Shown here one piece after another: positions 39,871 through 48,874 of a stretch of DNA of 64,000 nucleotides. Positions within the stretch are counted from its first letter, which is position 1. Each line of letters starts with the position of its first letter. The notes under the pieces are model-generated. The model was not told the origin of the DNA. It searched no databases and saw only the letters and a program-made list of their open reading frames with translations. Source of the DNA: Streptomyces sp. Alt3 (GTDB lineage Bacteria > Actinomycetota > Actinomycetes > Streptomycetales > Streptomycetaceae); assembly GCF_030719215.1 (NCBI RefSeq), contig NZ_CP120984.1, positions 1-64,000 of the forward strand, written 5' to 3'. The translations under genes and the position numbers were made by a program.

Positions 39871-41219
39871 CGCATGTCCTTACCGTGCTTGGTCTTCCAC
39901 AGGTCGAGGGCTCCGGCAAGGTCGTAGGAGCCGAGTGGGCCGCCGTACTGGAGCTGGTAGCGGTGGATCCCGTCGCCCTGGTCCTTCGGGGTGGTCTCGG
40001 TGCGCTTCTGGAGCTTCATGCCGGGGATGCCGCAGCCGTACTTCTCGCTGCTGGGCCGGTCGGTGAACGCGGTGGTCGTCCAGCCGGTGATCCGCTTCGA
40101 CAGCGATCGTTGGATGAGGAGCTGCGCTTCCTTCGTGGAGGCGGCCATCACGATCAGCTTGGCCAGGCGCCGGTACTTCGTCCACGAGACCGGGAAGTCG
40201 CTCATGAGGTAGGCGGTGTTCGGGTCGAACTTCAGCGGGAGGTACGCGAACGCGCCGATCAGGCGCCCGTCGACCGCGACACCACAGGCGATGAGCGGGC
40301 TGCCCGGCTTGATCGTCTTGCTCATGAACTGGGATCGGATCGCGGCGAACTGGCCGCCCGTCAGGTTGTGCAGGCTCATCCGGTCGCCGAGGGCGTCGTC
40401 CTTTCCGATCTTCGGCATCGGGATGGCCTCGGTGGGCTGCCGGGGGCGCACGATGCGCCGGGGCCCGGCCGCCGCGTGCACGTAGATCGGTAGGTCGCGG
40501 TTCGCGGTCTGGACGACGCCGGCGAGCCGGTTGGGCAGCTCGGGGCGCTCCATGTGCAGGCCCAGCACCCAATTGGGCCGGTCCTGGACCTGCTCGATGA
40601 TCCGTTACTTGCCCGCCTCGTCGAGCTCGCCGAACGTCGGATCAGGCCAGTTGAAAGCGGCGTCCAGCGGTGCGAACTGGCTGGTGTAGTCCCCGGAGTA
40701 GAACGGCGGGAACATCACGAGGGGAGCCTCGGACGGAACCTGGTCGAGGTAGTCACGGACGTCGCCGGCGAAGAAGCTCCCGAGGCGGGTCTCCAGGCCG
40801 CGCAGCTTCGTGGCGGTCTTCTCGTGCATCCTCGGCCACTGCTCTTGGGTCGCGGCGAGCGTCCGCCGGTAGTACACGCCGTCCTTCCCGATGTACTGGA
40901 GGAACCGCGTTCCGAGCATCAGCGTGGCCATCAGGTCCGCCCGGTCCTCCCGATACGGGTGGAGCCAGCCCAGTTCCTCTTCGTGGTCCTCGCGCAGGGT
41001 GAACTCCAGTGGGTCACTTGCGAGGTACCAGCCCAGCGCTCAGCTGTATGCCTGGATGTCGTTGCCGTGGACCGGCCGGGAGCTGCCGAACTTCTCGTGC
41101 AGCACCCGCTTGATCGTCATGTTCCCGGAGCAGCCGACGTAGATGTCGGACTCGGGCCAGGTGCCCGCGTGCTCGTAGATGATCGACCGGAGAGGCGCGG
41201 GAATCGAGCCGTGGAACAT
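39867..41219 (-). pseudogene. Gene with two in-frame stops, methylase-like partner of ParB gene
   Basis: From ATG 41219 (AAGGAG upstream) one reading frame runs to TGA 39867, interrupted only by TGA at 41042-41040 (codon 60, after DIQAYS) and TAA at 40607-40605 (codon 205, after GELDEAGK). Protein sense continues across both (ALGWYLASDPLEF; RIIEQVQDRPNWVLGLHMER). No frameshift is needed. The N-terminus (SDIYVGCSGNMTIKRVL) resembles a group of phage-borne putative adenine-methylase/antirestriction proteins found beside ParB-like genes. Without suppression only fragments can be made. The C-terminal fragment could restart near 40550. Confidence 0.55.
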
Positions 41220-41317
41220 GAGCCGCTCCTTGGGGGACCTGCCGAGATGGGCGGCGATGGTAGCCGACCCGGCGGGCCCCTCCCTGGGACATCCGCGCAG
41301 GCCAGGGCGATACGGCG

Positions 41318-41352
41318 AAGCCCCCGGCCGGGCGGGTGCCGGCCGGGGGCTT
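41318..41352 (-). terminator. 14-bp hairpin downstream of the tRNA
   Basis: AAGCCCCCGGCCGG (41318-41331) pairs perfectly with CCGGCCGGGGGCTT (41339-41352), 8 bases beyond the tRNA 3' end. Confidence 0.75.
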
Positions 41353-41359
41353 CGGGTTG

Positions 41360-41430
41360 AGCGCCAGCCTGGATTTGAACCAGGACCTCCCACCCGGAAG
41401 GCGGGTGTGCTGCGTTTGCACTACTGGCGC
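41360..41430 (-). tRNA. tRNA-Gly(UCC)
   Basis: The minus strand folds as a full cloverleaf: acceptor GCGCCAG with CTGGCGC (7 of 7), D stem GTGC/GCAC, anticodon stem CCCGC/GTGGG, loop CTTCCGG with U33 and anticodon UCC, T stem CCTGG/CCAGG with TTCAAAT, discriminator U. G1-C72, C2-G71, C35, C36 and U73 are glycine identity elements. The D loop (AAACGCA) lacks the usual GG, and the variable loop is four bases, so it is somewhat divergent, as mobile-element tRNAs often are. CCA is not encoded. Confidence 0.85.
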
Positions 41431-41533
41431 GTGCGGTCAACTGCACGACGCGATGAAACAGCTGATCGCAATTCGTAACACTACACTCACTCACCGACAC
41501 CATCGGCCGATGCGCTCGTGCCACTTCCCGGCC

Positions 41534-42103
41534 TCACGCCTTCGAGCGGCCGAATACCCTGCTGAGCAGGAGCGCGAGGCCCGCCCTGGGGGCCCGGAGC
41601 AACACTCGGAAAGCGAAGGCGGCGGCCTCCTGCCTGTCCAAGGCGTATATCTCGGCGGCCCACTCCTCGCGGTAGCGGTCTCGCTGCCCCGCCGGCAGGA
41701 AGATGACCGCGAGGGCGAGATTCCGTTCAGCGACACGGAGCGCCGGGTCCGAAGCGGCAGACCGCCCTCCCCCCTTGGCCATCCTCCGCTTATCAAGCCA
41801 CTTCGCGAGCGGCTCGGTGATGTTGAGGATTGGCGGCCGAGGACCCTTGGGCACTGCACTGGCCTCCGTCGCCGTCCATTTGATTTTGAGCGGCTTCCCA
41901 TCGGCATCGAGCACAGCCTCCACCGAGCCGTCCTCCTTATAGACGACGACGTGAGAGTCGGGAGGCAGCCTCAGGTTCTCCGTGGAGGTCGCGCGCATCG
42001 ACCGGAAAGCCTCCGCGTATGTCCGTCGAGCCATGAAGGCGAACCAGAGAGCGCTCAGGCTAGTCAACGCCGTGAGCAGCGTCATAACCATGGAGACGTT
42101 CAC
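41534..42103 (-). CDS. Single-pass membrane protein coupled to PadR regulator
   Basis: GTG 42103 overlaps the PadR stop; 189 residues. One N-terminal transmembrane helix (MVMTLLTALTSLSALWFAFM) is followed by a soluble region, and the C-terminus has a RDRYREEWAAEIYALDRQEA segment found in small actinomycete membrane proteins that pair with PadR regulators. Likely the target or sensor of that regulator. Confidence 0.55.
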   Translation of the reverse strand: MNVSMVMTLLTALTSLSALWFAFMARRTYAEAFRSMRATSTENLRLPPDSHVVVYKEDGSVEAVLDADGKPLKIKWTATEASAVPKGPRPPILNITEPLAKWLDKRRMAKGGGRSAASDPALRVAERNLALAVIFLPAGQRDRYREEWAAEIYALDRQEAAAFAFRVLLRAPRAGLALLLSRVFGRSKA

Positions 42104-42429
42104 GCTTCCCCTCCGCCGGGGCGCAGCACGAGGGAGCGGCGACGCTTACGGCCGTCAGCCTTCGCGAGGGCCAAGGGCGCGGCCTGGGCGCCCTTCTCGC
42201 TGAGTCGGTAGTACCGGCGCTTCGGTCGCCCCTCCACAGAGATGTCGATCTCCTCCCATCGACTTTCGAGCCACCCGCACTGCTCCAAGCGGATCAGGAT
42301 GGGGTAGATCGTTCCACCCGGCAGGTCTGCGGCGTCAGCGATCTGTAGTCCGTAGTGCTCCTCGGCCGGGTGCTTGAGCAGCGCGTACAACACCGCCCGA
42401 GTCGCCATCGTCATTCTCGGTTCACCCAT
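42100..42429 (-). CDS. PadR-family transcriptional regulator
   Basis: The product is 109 residues from ATG 42429 (ATG 42414 also possible). The PadR winged helix is clear: AVLYALLKHPAEEHYGLQIA, LPGGTIYPILIRLEQCGWLE, and the wing GRPKRRYYRLSEKGAQ. It is a short type lacking the C-terminal dimer helix extension. It is divergent from a membrane peptide gene, with iterated sites between. Confidence 0.85.
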   Translation of the reverse strand: MGEPRMTMATRAVLYALLKHPAEEHYGLQIADAADLPGGTIYPILIRLEQCGWLESRWEEIDISVEGRPKRRYYRLSEKGAQAAPLALAKADGRKRRRSLVLRPGGGEA

Positions 42430-42432
42430 GCA

Positions 42433-42519
42433 TCTACCCTACTTCTTATGCCACCTAGCTGGGTAGAGATAAGCCAAGGCTAGGTAGAGCTAGACACAGC
42501 CTCCTAGGTAGAGATAGAC
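42433..42519. promoter_or_regulatory. Iterated operator of the PadR unit
   Basis: CTRGGTAGAGMTARRC occurs three times in direct orientation (42459-42474, 42480-42495, 42504-42519). CTACCCTAC at 42434-42442 is an inverted partial copy. The array fills the divergent region between the padR-like gene and 42585-42803 and should control both. Confidence 0.6.
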
Positions 42520-42584
42520 ATGAGGCCCAGCGGTTGAGCGGCCGAGTCGCGTGAGGCGACCGGCCCCGTCGAGATAGGCACCTC

Positions 42585-42803
42585 ATGATCAGTTGGGCCC
42601 TCGTGGCTTTGCTCTGCGGTATCGGATTGCTTCTCGCGGTCATAGTCGGTGGCGTCGCCGCCGCCCTCCCCGACCCGGCCGCCCCTCACTGGTCGGATCG
42701 TTGCCGCCGGGGCGCCAAGGCGTTCGCGGCCACGCTGACGCTACTCATCGCGCTGGCGGGCGTGATCATCCTTCTCGTCAAGGCGGTCCAGGGCCTCTCG
42801 TAA
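42585..42803 (+). CDS. Small two-helix membrane protein
   Basis: ATG 42585 encodes 72 residues with two transmembrane helices (LVALLCGIGLLLAVIVGGVA and LTLLIALAGVIILLVKAV) joined by a basic loop. It is divergent from the PadR gene across the iterated operator, so probably under the same control. Function unknown. Confidence 0.55.
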   Translation: MISWALVALLCGIGLLLAVIVGGVAAALPDPAAPHWSDRCRRGAKAFAATLTLLIALAGVIILLVKAVQGLS

Positions 42804-42929
42804 CCGCCTCCCTTCGGGGGGAGAGAAGTGGGGCGTCAGCCGTGAAGGGGCTTGACCGGCTCTGTGGCCTCCTCGTTCAGCGCTCTTGGGGGGGCAGTGA
42901 GCGCGAGGCGAGTGAAGGCTTAGAACTGC

Positions 42930-42968
42930 GAGTGGGGCCGCGACCGGGTATCGGTCGCGGCCCCACTC
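42930..42968. terminator. 16-bp hairpin terminator
   Basis: GAGTGGGGCCGCGACC (42930-42945) pairs perfectly with GGTCGCGGCCCCACTC (42953-42968), between the convergent genes ending at 42803 and 42981. Confidence 0.75.
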
Positions 42969-42980
42969 GGTGCTTGGCGG

Positions 42981-44084
42981 CTACTGCTGGGGTTCGGGGA
43001 GGGTCAGGTCGTACGTGTCGTCGTACGCACCAGGGTTCGTCCACCCGGCCTGCTCAAGGGCCGTCTCGTCCGCGCCGAATGACAAGGCGTCACGCATGGC
43101 GTCCTCGATGTCTTCGACGGCGTCTTCGGGGAGGCCGGTCGGGCTGGCGGGGGCGTACCAGAGGGTGCGGCGCTCGGCGTCGAGGACCGCGCGCAGGTTG
43201 CCGTTGGTGACGTCGATGGTGAGGGCTGCCGCGGCGGGCATGGACTTGCGGACGACGTGGGCGGCGTAGGCGGCCGTTGCCGTGGCCGTGAGGGATGCGC
43301 AGCGGGCGCGTTCCGCTTCGCCGATCCGGTCCGCGCGCATGGAGTCGAGGGCGCCCTCTACCAAGTCGTCGCCCTGGCCGTCGTCGCCCTGGTCACCGTC
43401 GGCCGGGGCGCCCGGGGACTGCGGGCAGACCTCCCAGACGGCCATCTCCTCGCGGACGTGGTCCAGGGCTTCGGTCTCGTGCTCGAAGTAGTCCACGTCG
43501 ACGTCGTGGGCGCACCGGATGTAGAGGACGCCGACCTTCAGGGTCCGGAGCTCGCCCCCTGCACCGGCGGGGATGACGTAGGCACCGCCGCGCCGGGGGT
43601 CGGTCACGTGGTAGTTGGCCGGGTGCCCGAAGTCGGTCGCCTCGATCCGCACCAGGTGGGCGATGGCCTGGGAGAAGAGGACGAGGGTGACGCTGTCGGT
43701 GACCTCGACCGCGTACGGCGGGACGGTCTCCAGGCCGCACGCGTGTCGCATGTTGGCCATGTCGGCCGCGCGGTAGCGGCGCTTGCGTGCGATCGCGTGG
43801 AAGGACAGGCCTGCCGCTTCCCGGCGGGTGGGGCCGACGCCCCAGACGTTGCGGTCGCCGTTGACGTCGCGGGCTTCCCACTCGCCGTGCTTGCGGTAGA
43901 CCGCCATCTCCATGTCGGTGACGTTGGTGTGCGCGGGGGTGTCCTCCGGGAAGCTGCCGGGGACGGCGAAGAGGCTGGCGGTCCGGCCGAAGGGCAGGTG
44001 CTCGGCGAAACGCCCCTTGTTGTACCCGGTGAACTGGATCTGATCAGCGTTGGCGGTCGTGGTGGTACTGCCCTTCCGTTGCAT
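42981..44084 (-). CDS. Hypothetical protein
   Basis: I choose ATG 44084 (MQRKGSTTTTANADQIQF); the frame is open to 44189 but overlaps a terminator-like stem. The product has 367 residues, no transmembrane helix. The first half reads as a soluble alpha/beta domain (YAVEVTDSVTLVLFSQAIAH; ELRTLKVGVLYIRCAHDVDV), the middle has an acidic linker, and the C-terminus ends YDLTLPEPQQ. The organisation is that of phage or plasmid recombination-accessory proteins, but no family was recognised. Confidence 0.5.
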   Translation of the reverse strand: MQRKGSTTTTANADQIQFTGYNKGRFAEHLPFGRTASLFAVPGSFPEDTPAHTNVTDMEMAVYRKHGEWEARDVNGDRNVWGVGPTRREAAGLSFHAIARKRRYRAADMANMRHACGLETVPPYAVEVTDSVTLVLFSQAIAHLVRIEATDFGHPANYHVTDPRRGGAYVIPAGAGGELRTLKVGVLYIRCAHDVDVDYFEHETEALDHVREEMAVWEVCPQSPGAPADGDQGDDGQGDDLVEGALDSMRADRIGEAERARCASLTATATAAYAAHVVRKSMPAAAALTIDVTNGNLRAVLDAERRTLWYAPASPTGLPEDAVEDIEDAMRDALSFGADETALEQAGWTNPGAYDDTYDLTLPEPQQ

Positions 44085-44105
44085 TACGGGTGGTGGTGGA
44101 GGGGA

Positions 44106-44142
44106 GGCGCCGGGCGGGCCAGTGCGGGGCCCGCCCGGCGCC
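44106..44142 (-). terminator. 15-bp hairpin after the ComM-like fragment
   Basis: GGCGCCGGGCGGGCC (44106-44120) pairs with GGCCCGCCCGGCGCC (44128-44142), 7 bases from the stop at 44149. Confidence 0.6.
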
Positions 44143-44148
44143 CGCTGG

Positions 44149-44594
44149 TCAGAACAGGGCCTTCTCCAGGCGGACCGGGCACAGGCCATCGGGGGTCACG
44201 GTGCGGGGCTGGTGGGGCTCGGCGTCACCGTCGGGGGTGCAGTGGGCGCAGCCGTACGGGTGGTGCCAGTGCCCGGTCAGGACCGCCAGGGCCTCGTCCA
44301 GGGAGGCGACTCCGACCACGCGGACGCCCGCGGTGGCCGCATCCTCCAGGGCGCGGCTGGGGACGAGGACGGTCGTCGCACCGTCGGCCGCGATCCTGCT
44401 GACCGTGGTCGTCAGGTCGTACGGGACGCGCACCGCACCGTCGAGACCGAGCTCGCCGCCCCGGCGCGGCAGTCGGCGGGGAGCTGGCCGACTGCCGCGA
44501 GGACCGAGCAGGCGATCGCAAGGTCCAGCCCGCTGGTCCCGACGCTGCTCCCGCCCTTGCTGATCACGGTGAGGCGGACCAGGACGTTCACCAT
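44149..44594 (-). pseudogene. ComM-like (Mg-chelatase N-domain) fragment with frameshift
   Basis: From ATG 44594 the frame reads VRLTVISKGGSSVGTSGLDL and AIACSVLAAVGQLPAD, the N-terminal Lon-like part of ComM. Near 44440-44455 the sense moves to another frame (GELGLDGAVRVPYDL, then ATTVLVPSRALEDAATAGVR, VVGVASLDEAL), ending at 44149 with a Cys-containing tail. The AAA+ and C-terminal parts of ComM are absent. It could be a plasmid mini-ComM broken by one indel, or two overlapping genes (94 residues from GTG 44433). Confidence 0.5.
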
Positions 44595-44597
44595 CGG

Positions 44598-44939
44598 TCA
44601 GTCCAGGCCGCTGTTGATGACCTCTGCGCGCGCCCTATCCCTGGTCTCGTTCGGGGACCGGACAGGCAGGCCGTCCACGTTGAAGGCGGGCAGTCCGGGC
44701 ACGGTGCTGGCGAGGACCTGGTAGCCGCTGTCGTGGGTGGCCGAGAGAGTGTCCGCGCGGCCGAACGGCTCGGGCTCGTAGGTGGCTGGTTGGGCGGGGA
44801 CGTCCGCCTCGTAGTTGCCGAGCTGACTGTCGGCGTCCAGGCCATACGAGCCGATCCCGGACTGTGCGCACAACTCGTTGACGAGGCGGTAGACAACCTC
44901 GCGGGCGCTGGTGGCGTGCTCGGTGTGGACCGAGCCCAT
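44598..44939 (-). CDS. Hypothetical protein, 113 residues
   Basis: Starts at ATG 44939 (MGSVHTEHATSAREVVYRLV). Mixed composition, no motif recognised (ELCAQSGIGSYGLDADSQLG). It lies 3 bases upstream of the ComM-like fragment and is probably cotranscribed with it. Confidence 0.45.
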   Translation of the reverse strand: MGSVHTEHATSAREVVYRLVNELCAQSGIGSYGLDADSQLGNYEADVPAQPATYEPEPFGRADTLSATHDSGYQVLASTVPGLPAFNVDGLPVRSPNETRDRARAEVINSGLD

Positions 44940-44959
44940 CGCGTCGACGCCGATCTCAC

Positions 44960-45254
44960 GGTCTGCCCGTCCGCCCGCCGGTGCGTCGGTTCACCTGCGC
45001 TCGAGCGGAGGTGAGCCGTTGATCACGACGGCGCTCGTCGAGGAAAGGCGCGAGCGGGTGTCGACGCTGGAACGGCTGCTGCGTCTGGCGATGCGGATCA
45101 TCCGACGGGCGCACCGTCGGCTGTGCGCAGCTAGTTGCCGTCCGAGGAGGTGCCGGCCGAGCTCGTCCGGTACTCGATCGAATGATGCTGCGCCCCTGTC
45201 TGGTCACGTGGCCGGGCAGGGGCGCTTTCGTCATGCCCCGATACCCTTTTCGGC
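44960..45254. other. Intergenic stretch with terminator
   Basis: A TTG at 45019 with GGAGGTGA upstream opens an Arg-rich frame (LVEERRERVSTLERLLRLAM) that I do not trust as a gene because it runs through the hairpin at 45190. Another frame ends SEEVPAELVRYSIE, which resembles a true protein end. Possible remnants only. Confidence 0.35.
45190..45228 (+). terminator. Hairpin terminator with short T-run
   Basis: GCGCCCCTG (45190-45198) pairs with CAGGGGCGC (45217-45225), followed by TTT, 28 bases before the HAD gene. It implies transcription from the left that ends here. Confidence 0.55.
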
Positions 45255-45896
45255 ATGATTCGAGCAGTGATCTTCGACGTCGGTGAAACCCTCACCCGCG
45301 ATGACCGTTACTGGGCGTCCTGGGCCGACTGGCTCGATGTCCCCCGACACACCGTGTCCGCGCTCGTCGGCGCAGTTGTCGCCCAAGGCCGCGACAACGC
45401 CGACGCGCTACGACTCCTGCGACCCGGCATCGATGTCGCCGCCGAGTACGCGGCACGCGAGGCGGCCGGCCGCGGCGAGCACCTCGACGAGAGCGATCTC
45501 TACCCGGACGTGCGCCCCGCCCTCGCGGAGCTCCGCAGCTGCGGGCTGCGCGTCGTCATCGCCGGGAACCAGACCGCCCGCGCGGGCCAGTTGCTGCGCG
45601 CTCTCGACCTTCCGGCCGACGTGATCGGGACTTCTGGTGAGTGGGGCGTGGCCAAACCCGATCCTGCGTTCTTTCGCCGGGCAGTCGAGGCAGGGCAGGC
45701 GGCACCCGAGGAGACGGTCTACGTCGGCGACCACCCTGCCAACGACGTAGGCCCTGCCTCGGCGACCGGACTCCGCACGGCGCACCTTCGGCGCGGGCCG
45801 TGGGGGCATCTGTGGGCCGACAGCCCCGATGTCCTCGAAAACGCCGACTGGCGGATCGCCGCCCTGACCGACCTGCCGACCCTGCTCACCCAGTAG
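45255..45896 (+). CDS. HAD-superfamily hydrolase
   Basis: The product is 213 residues from ATG 45255. Motif I is IFDVGETLT (Asp8 nucleophile; the usual second Asp is Gly10), motif II is VIAGNQT, motif III AKPDPAFF, motif IV VYVGDHPANDVGPA. A helical cap follows motif I. Typical for phosphoglycolate-phosphatase-like or haloacid-dehalogenase-like enzymes. The Gly in place of the acid/base Asp makes phosphatase activity uncertain. Substrate unknown. Confidence 0.85.
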   Translation: MIRAVIFDVGETLTRDDRYWASWADWLDVPRHTVSALVGAVVAQGRDNADALRLLRPGIDVAAEYAAREAAGRGEHLDESDLYPDVRPALAELRSCGLRVVIAGNQTARAGQLLRALDLPADVIGTSGEWGVAKPDPAFFRRAVEAGQAAPEETVYVGDHPANDVGPASATGLRTAHLRRGPWGHLWADSPDVLENADWRIAALTDLPTLLTQ

Positions 45897-45951
45897 ACCT
45901 CGAGTCGCGACACTGCGTGTCCGAAGCGCGGATCCTTTGTACGGTGCTCAC

Positions 45952-46640
45952 ATGCCCACCACCATGCGCGGGGTGGGGCAGCGCATCGCCACCATCCGTC
46001 GAGCACGCCGGATGACGCAGGCCGACCTCGCCCGCGCCGCCTATGTCTCCCTCGCCACCATCAAGGGCATCGAGCGCGGTGCCCGCTCACCGTCCGACGA
46101 CACCCTCGACTCGATCGCCGCGGCGCTCGCCGTCGACCCGAGTCACATCGTCGTCGGCAGCACCCGCACCGACAGCCGCGTACACGCCGCCCTGCCCGGA
46201 ATCTCCGCAGCGATCGCCGCATACGACGTCCCCACCGACGACGCCGCCCGCCCCCTCGACGAGCTCGGCGAGGACTCGGCCGGCTCGTGCAATGGCGGCT
46301 CGCCGCGCAGTACGCCCGCATCGCCGAGCAGGCGCCGCACCTCCTCACCGCGGCGCTCACCGCGTTTCACCACAGCACCAGCACCGACCGGCTGCGCGCC
46401 GCGCGCCTGCTCGCCACCACGACCCGCTCAGCGGACGCCGTGGCGTTCAAGTTCGGTGCACGTGATCTCTCGGCCCGACTGATCGAGCTGATGCGGTGGG
46501 CCGCGGACAGAACCGAGGACCCCATCACGCAGGCGACCGCCGCGTACGTGCGCACTGAGGCGTTCTTCGCCGCCCGAGCTCACACCGCCGGCCTGCGCGC
46601 CCTCGAACAGGCCCTCGACGCCTGCCCGTCCCCGGTCAGC
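45952..46640 (+). pseudogene. Frameshifted XRE regulator fragment fused to metE remnant
   Basis: ATG 45952 lies only 6 bases after TACGGT, a leaderless arrangement. The HTH is GVGQRIATIRRARRMTQADL with ARAAYVSLATIKGIERG. Around 46280 the sense shifts frame (GRLVQWRLAAQYARIAEQAP; HSTSTDRLRAARLLATTTRS), and near 46640 the regulator gives way directly to metE sequence. C-terminus lost. Confidence 0.6.
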
Positions 46641-48005
46641 CCCGCCGAAGGGCTGGCACTGGACTTCACCGAGTCCGGCGCCGGCACCCTTCAGGAACTC
46701 GCCGCCGTTGGCGGCCTGCCTGGCAAGCGCCTGGTGGCGGGCGTCGTCAACGGCCGCAACATCTGGATCAACGACTACGAGAAGTCCCTCGCCACGCTCG
46801 GCACCCTCCTCGGGCTCGCCGACCGCGTCGACGTCTCCGCCTCCTGTTCCCTGCTGCATGTCCCGCTGGACGCCGCCGCCGAGCAGGACATCGATCCGCA
46901 GATCGCCCGCTGGCTCGCCTTCGCCAGGCAGAAGATCACGGAGATCGCGGTCCTGGCCCGCGGGCTGGCCGCCGCCATCGCAGCCGAGCTCGCCGCCAAC
47001 AAGGCTGACTTGGCGCCCCGTTCGGGCTCCGCACTGACCAAGGACCCCGCCGTCCGGTCCCGTACCGTGGCGATCACCGACGCGGACGGACGGCGTACAC
47101 AGTCGTACGCGGAGCGGACCGACCGCCGCTCAGCGCGCACACCTCGGTCTGCCCCTGCTGCCGATGACCACGATCGGTTCGTTCCCCAAGACCACCGAGC
47201 TGCGCACCGCTCAGGCGGACCTGCGAGCCGGACGGATCGAAACCGACGGCTACGAGGAGCGGATCAAGGACGAGATCCGCGAGGTGATCTCCTTCCAGGA
47301 GAAGGTCGGCCTCGACGTCCTGGTGCACGGTGAGCCCGAACGCAACGACATGGTGCAGTACTTCGCCGAGCAGCTCACCGGCTACCTCGCCACGCAGCAC
47401 GGCTGGGTCCAGTCCTACGGCACCCGCTACGTCCGGCCGCCCGTCCTGGCCGGGGACATCTCACGCCCCGAACCGATGACGGTGCGCTGGACGACGTACG
47501 CGCAGTCGCTGACCGAACGTCCCGTCAAGGGCATGCTCACCGGGCCGGTTACGATGCTCGCCTGGTCCTTCGTCCGTGACGACCAGCCGCTCGGCGACAC
47601 GGCCCGCCAGGTCGCCCTCGCCCTGCGCGACGAAGTGAACGATCTGAAGAACGCAGGCACTTCGGTCATCCAGGTCGATGAACCGGCCCGCCGCGAGACT
47701 CTTCCCCTCCGCGGCGCGGACCACGCCGCCTACCTTGCCTGGGCCACCGAGTCCTTCCGCCTCACCACCGGCGGCGTGCGACCGGACACCCAGATCCACA
47801 CCCACATGTGCTACGCCGAGTTCGGCGACATCGTCCAGGCCATCGACGACCTCGACGCGATGTCATCAGCCTGGAGGCCGCCCGCTCGCACATGCAGGTC
47901 GCACGTGAGCTGGCCGAACACGGGTACCCGCGCGAGGCCGGCCCCGGCGTCTACGACATCCACTCGCCCCGCATCCCGAGCACCGAAGAGGCAGCGGCCG
48001 GGGCG
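46640..48005 (+). pseudogene. metE: metE fragment, N- and C-terminally truncated, two frameshifts
   Basis: The sequence encodes the middle and C-terminal part of cobalamin-independent methionine synthase: GLALDFTESGAGTLQELAAV, GLPGKRLVAGVVNGRNIWIN, then after a shift near 47150 TTIGSFPKTTELRTAQADLR, VHGEPERNDMVQYFAEQLTG, HTHMCYAEFGDI (with the zinc Cys), and after a one-base loss near 47858 DVISLEAARSHMQVARELAE and PGVYDIHSPRIPSTEEAAAG, where it stops abruptly. The native product has about 760 residues; here some 450 remain. It cannot be functional. Confidence 0.85.
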
Positions 48006-48385
48006 CGTACTCGATGAGGAGTTGCACGGCCCGGGCCACGTCGTCTCCCGCGATCAGGCCGGCCAGGGTCAGGGCCAGTCGATCCCCGCCGAGACGCCCG
48101 CCCCGGTCGCGTGGTGACCGTCGACAACGACGCGCTCGTTCACCGGCGTCACGCCGAACTCGGTGAGCTGCTCCAGGGCACCCCGGTGGCTCGTCGCCCG
48201 GCGGCCGGTGAGGAGCCCGGCGGCGGCGAGGATCAGGGAGCCCGTGCACACGGACGTCATCCACGTGGACGGCCGGTCGACGCTCGGCAGCCAGGCACGC
48301 AGGGGGCCGTCGGACATCTGGTCCGCCTGTCCCGGACCGCCGCCGACGAGCACGACGCCCGGCTCGGGCACCGTGACCCACTGGG
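48005..48385 (-). pseudogene. DJ-1/PfpI-family fragment
   Basis: The minus strand reads VVLVGGGPGQADQMSDGPLR, WMTSVCTGSLILAAAGLLTG (nucleophile elbow Cys), LEQLTEFGVTPVNERVVVDG, then after a shift near 48080 LTLAGLIAGDDVARAVQLLI and EYAPRP. This is the core of DJ-1/PfpI isonitrile-hydratase-like proteins. The N-terminus is missing, and the end abuts the metE remnant at about 48003. Confidence 0.7.
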
Positions 48386-48731
48386 ACTTTTCTGGGACTT
48401 TCGGCTTCATCATCCGGCACGAGCATGAAACAGCTGAAAGACCATTCTCCCAGGTCAGCGACCGCATCCCTCACATCGTCGCAGGTCACCGCACCGGCTG
48501 GTCTCTTCCGGGACAACTGACCATCGGGAGCCGGCAGCTCCGCGCAGAGCGTCGCACTCCCTCGGCGCCCCATCGATATACGCCACCCCGAGAGGACCTG
48601 ACTTGCCCAATGGGTCGCCTGATGCTCCATCAGAACGAGCGCCAAGATGCCTCGGAGGGCGTCGTTTCAGCGTCAAGATATCGCCCGTAACGCCCACAGT
48701 ACGCATAACGCACACCACTCAAACCCGCAGG

Positions 48732-48821
48732 TCAGACGGCCTTTGCGACCGGTTCAAGGATGGCAACGCACTCCACATGGTGCGTCATCGGGAACACGTC
48801 AGCAAGGCGAGTGCCGACATA
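48732..48821 (-). pseudogene. 3' end of a TrmA-family RNA methyltransferase gene, copy A
   Basis: The minus strand encodes YVGTRLADVFPMTHHVEC and VAILEPVAKAV, then TGA at 48734-48732. This is the C-terminal signature (FP-x-T-x-HVE) of TrmA/RlmD-type uracil-5 methyltransferases. Only about 30 codons remain. A related tail lies at 56313-56402. Confidence 0.65.
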
Positions 48822-48874
48822 AGCACAGGTCAACGCTGGTTTCGGCAACCTTGATCAGCCTGGCGAACACTCTA

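Noticed and set aside
38618..39919. 433-residue minus-strand open frame
   Set aside because: Only its last 132 residues are protein-like; the rest is a shadow of the ParB-transposase chimera, and a GTG overlapping that stop gives a natural start.
45019..45258. Arg-rich 79-residue frame with a ribosome-like site
   Set aside because: It runs through a clear terminator hairpin and into the HAD start; the composition is shadow-like.
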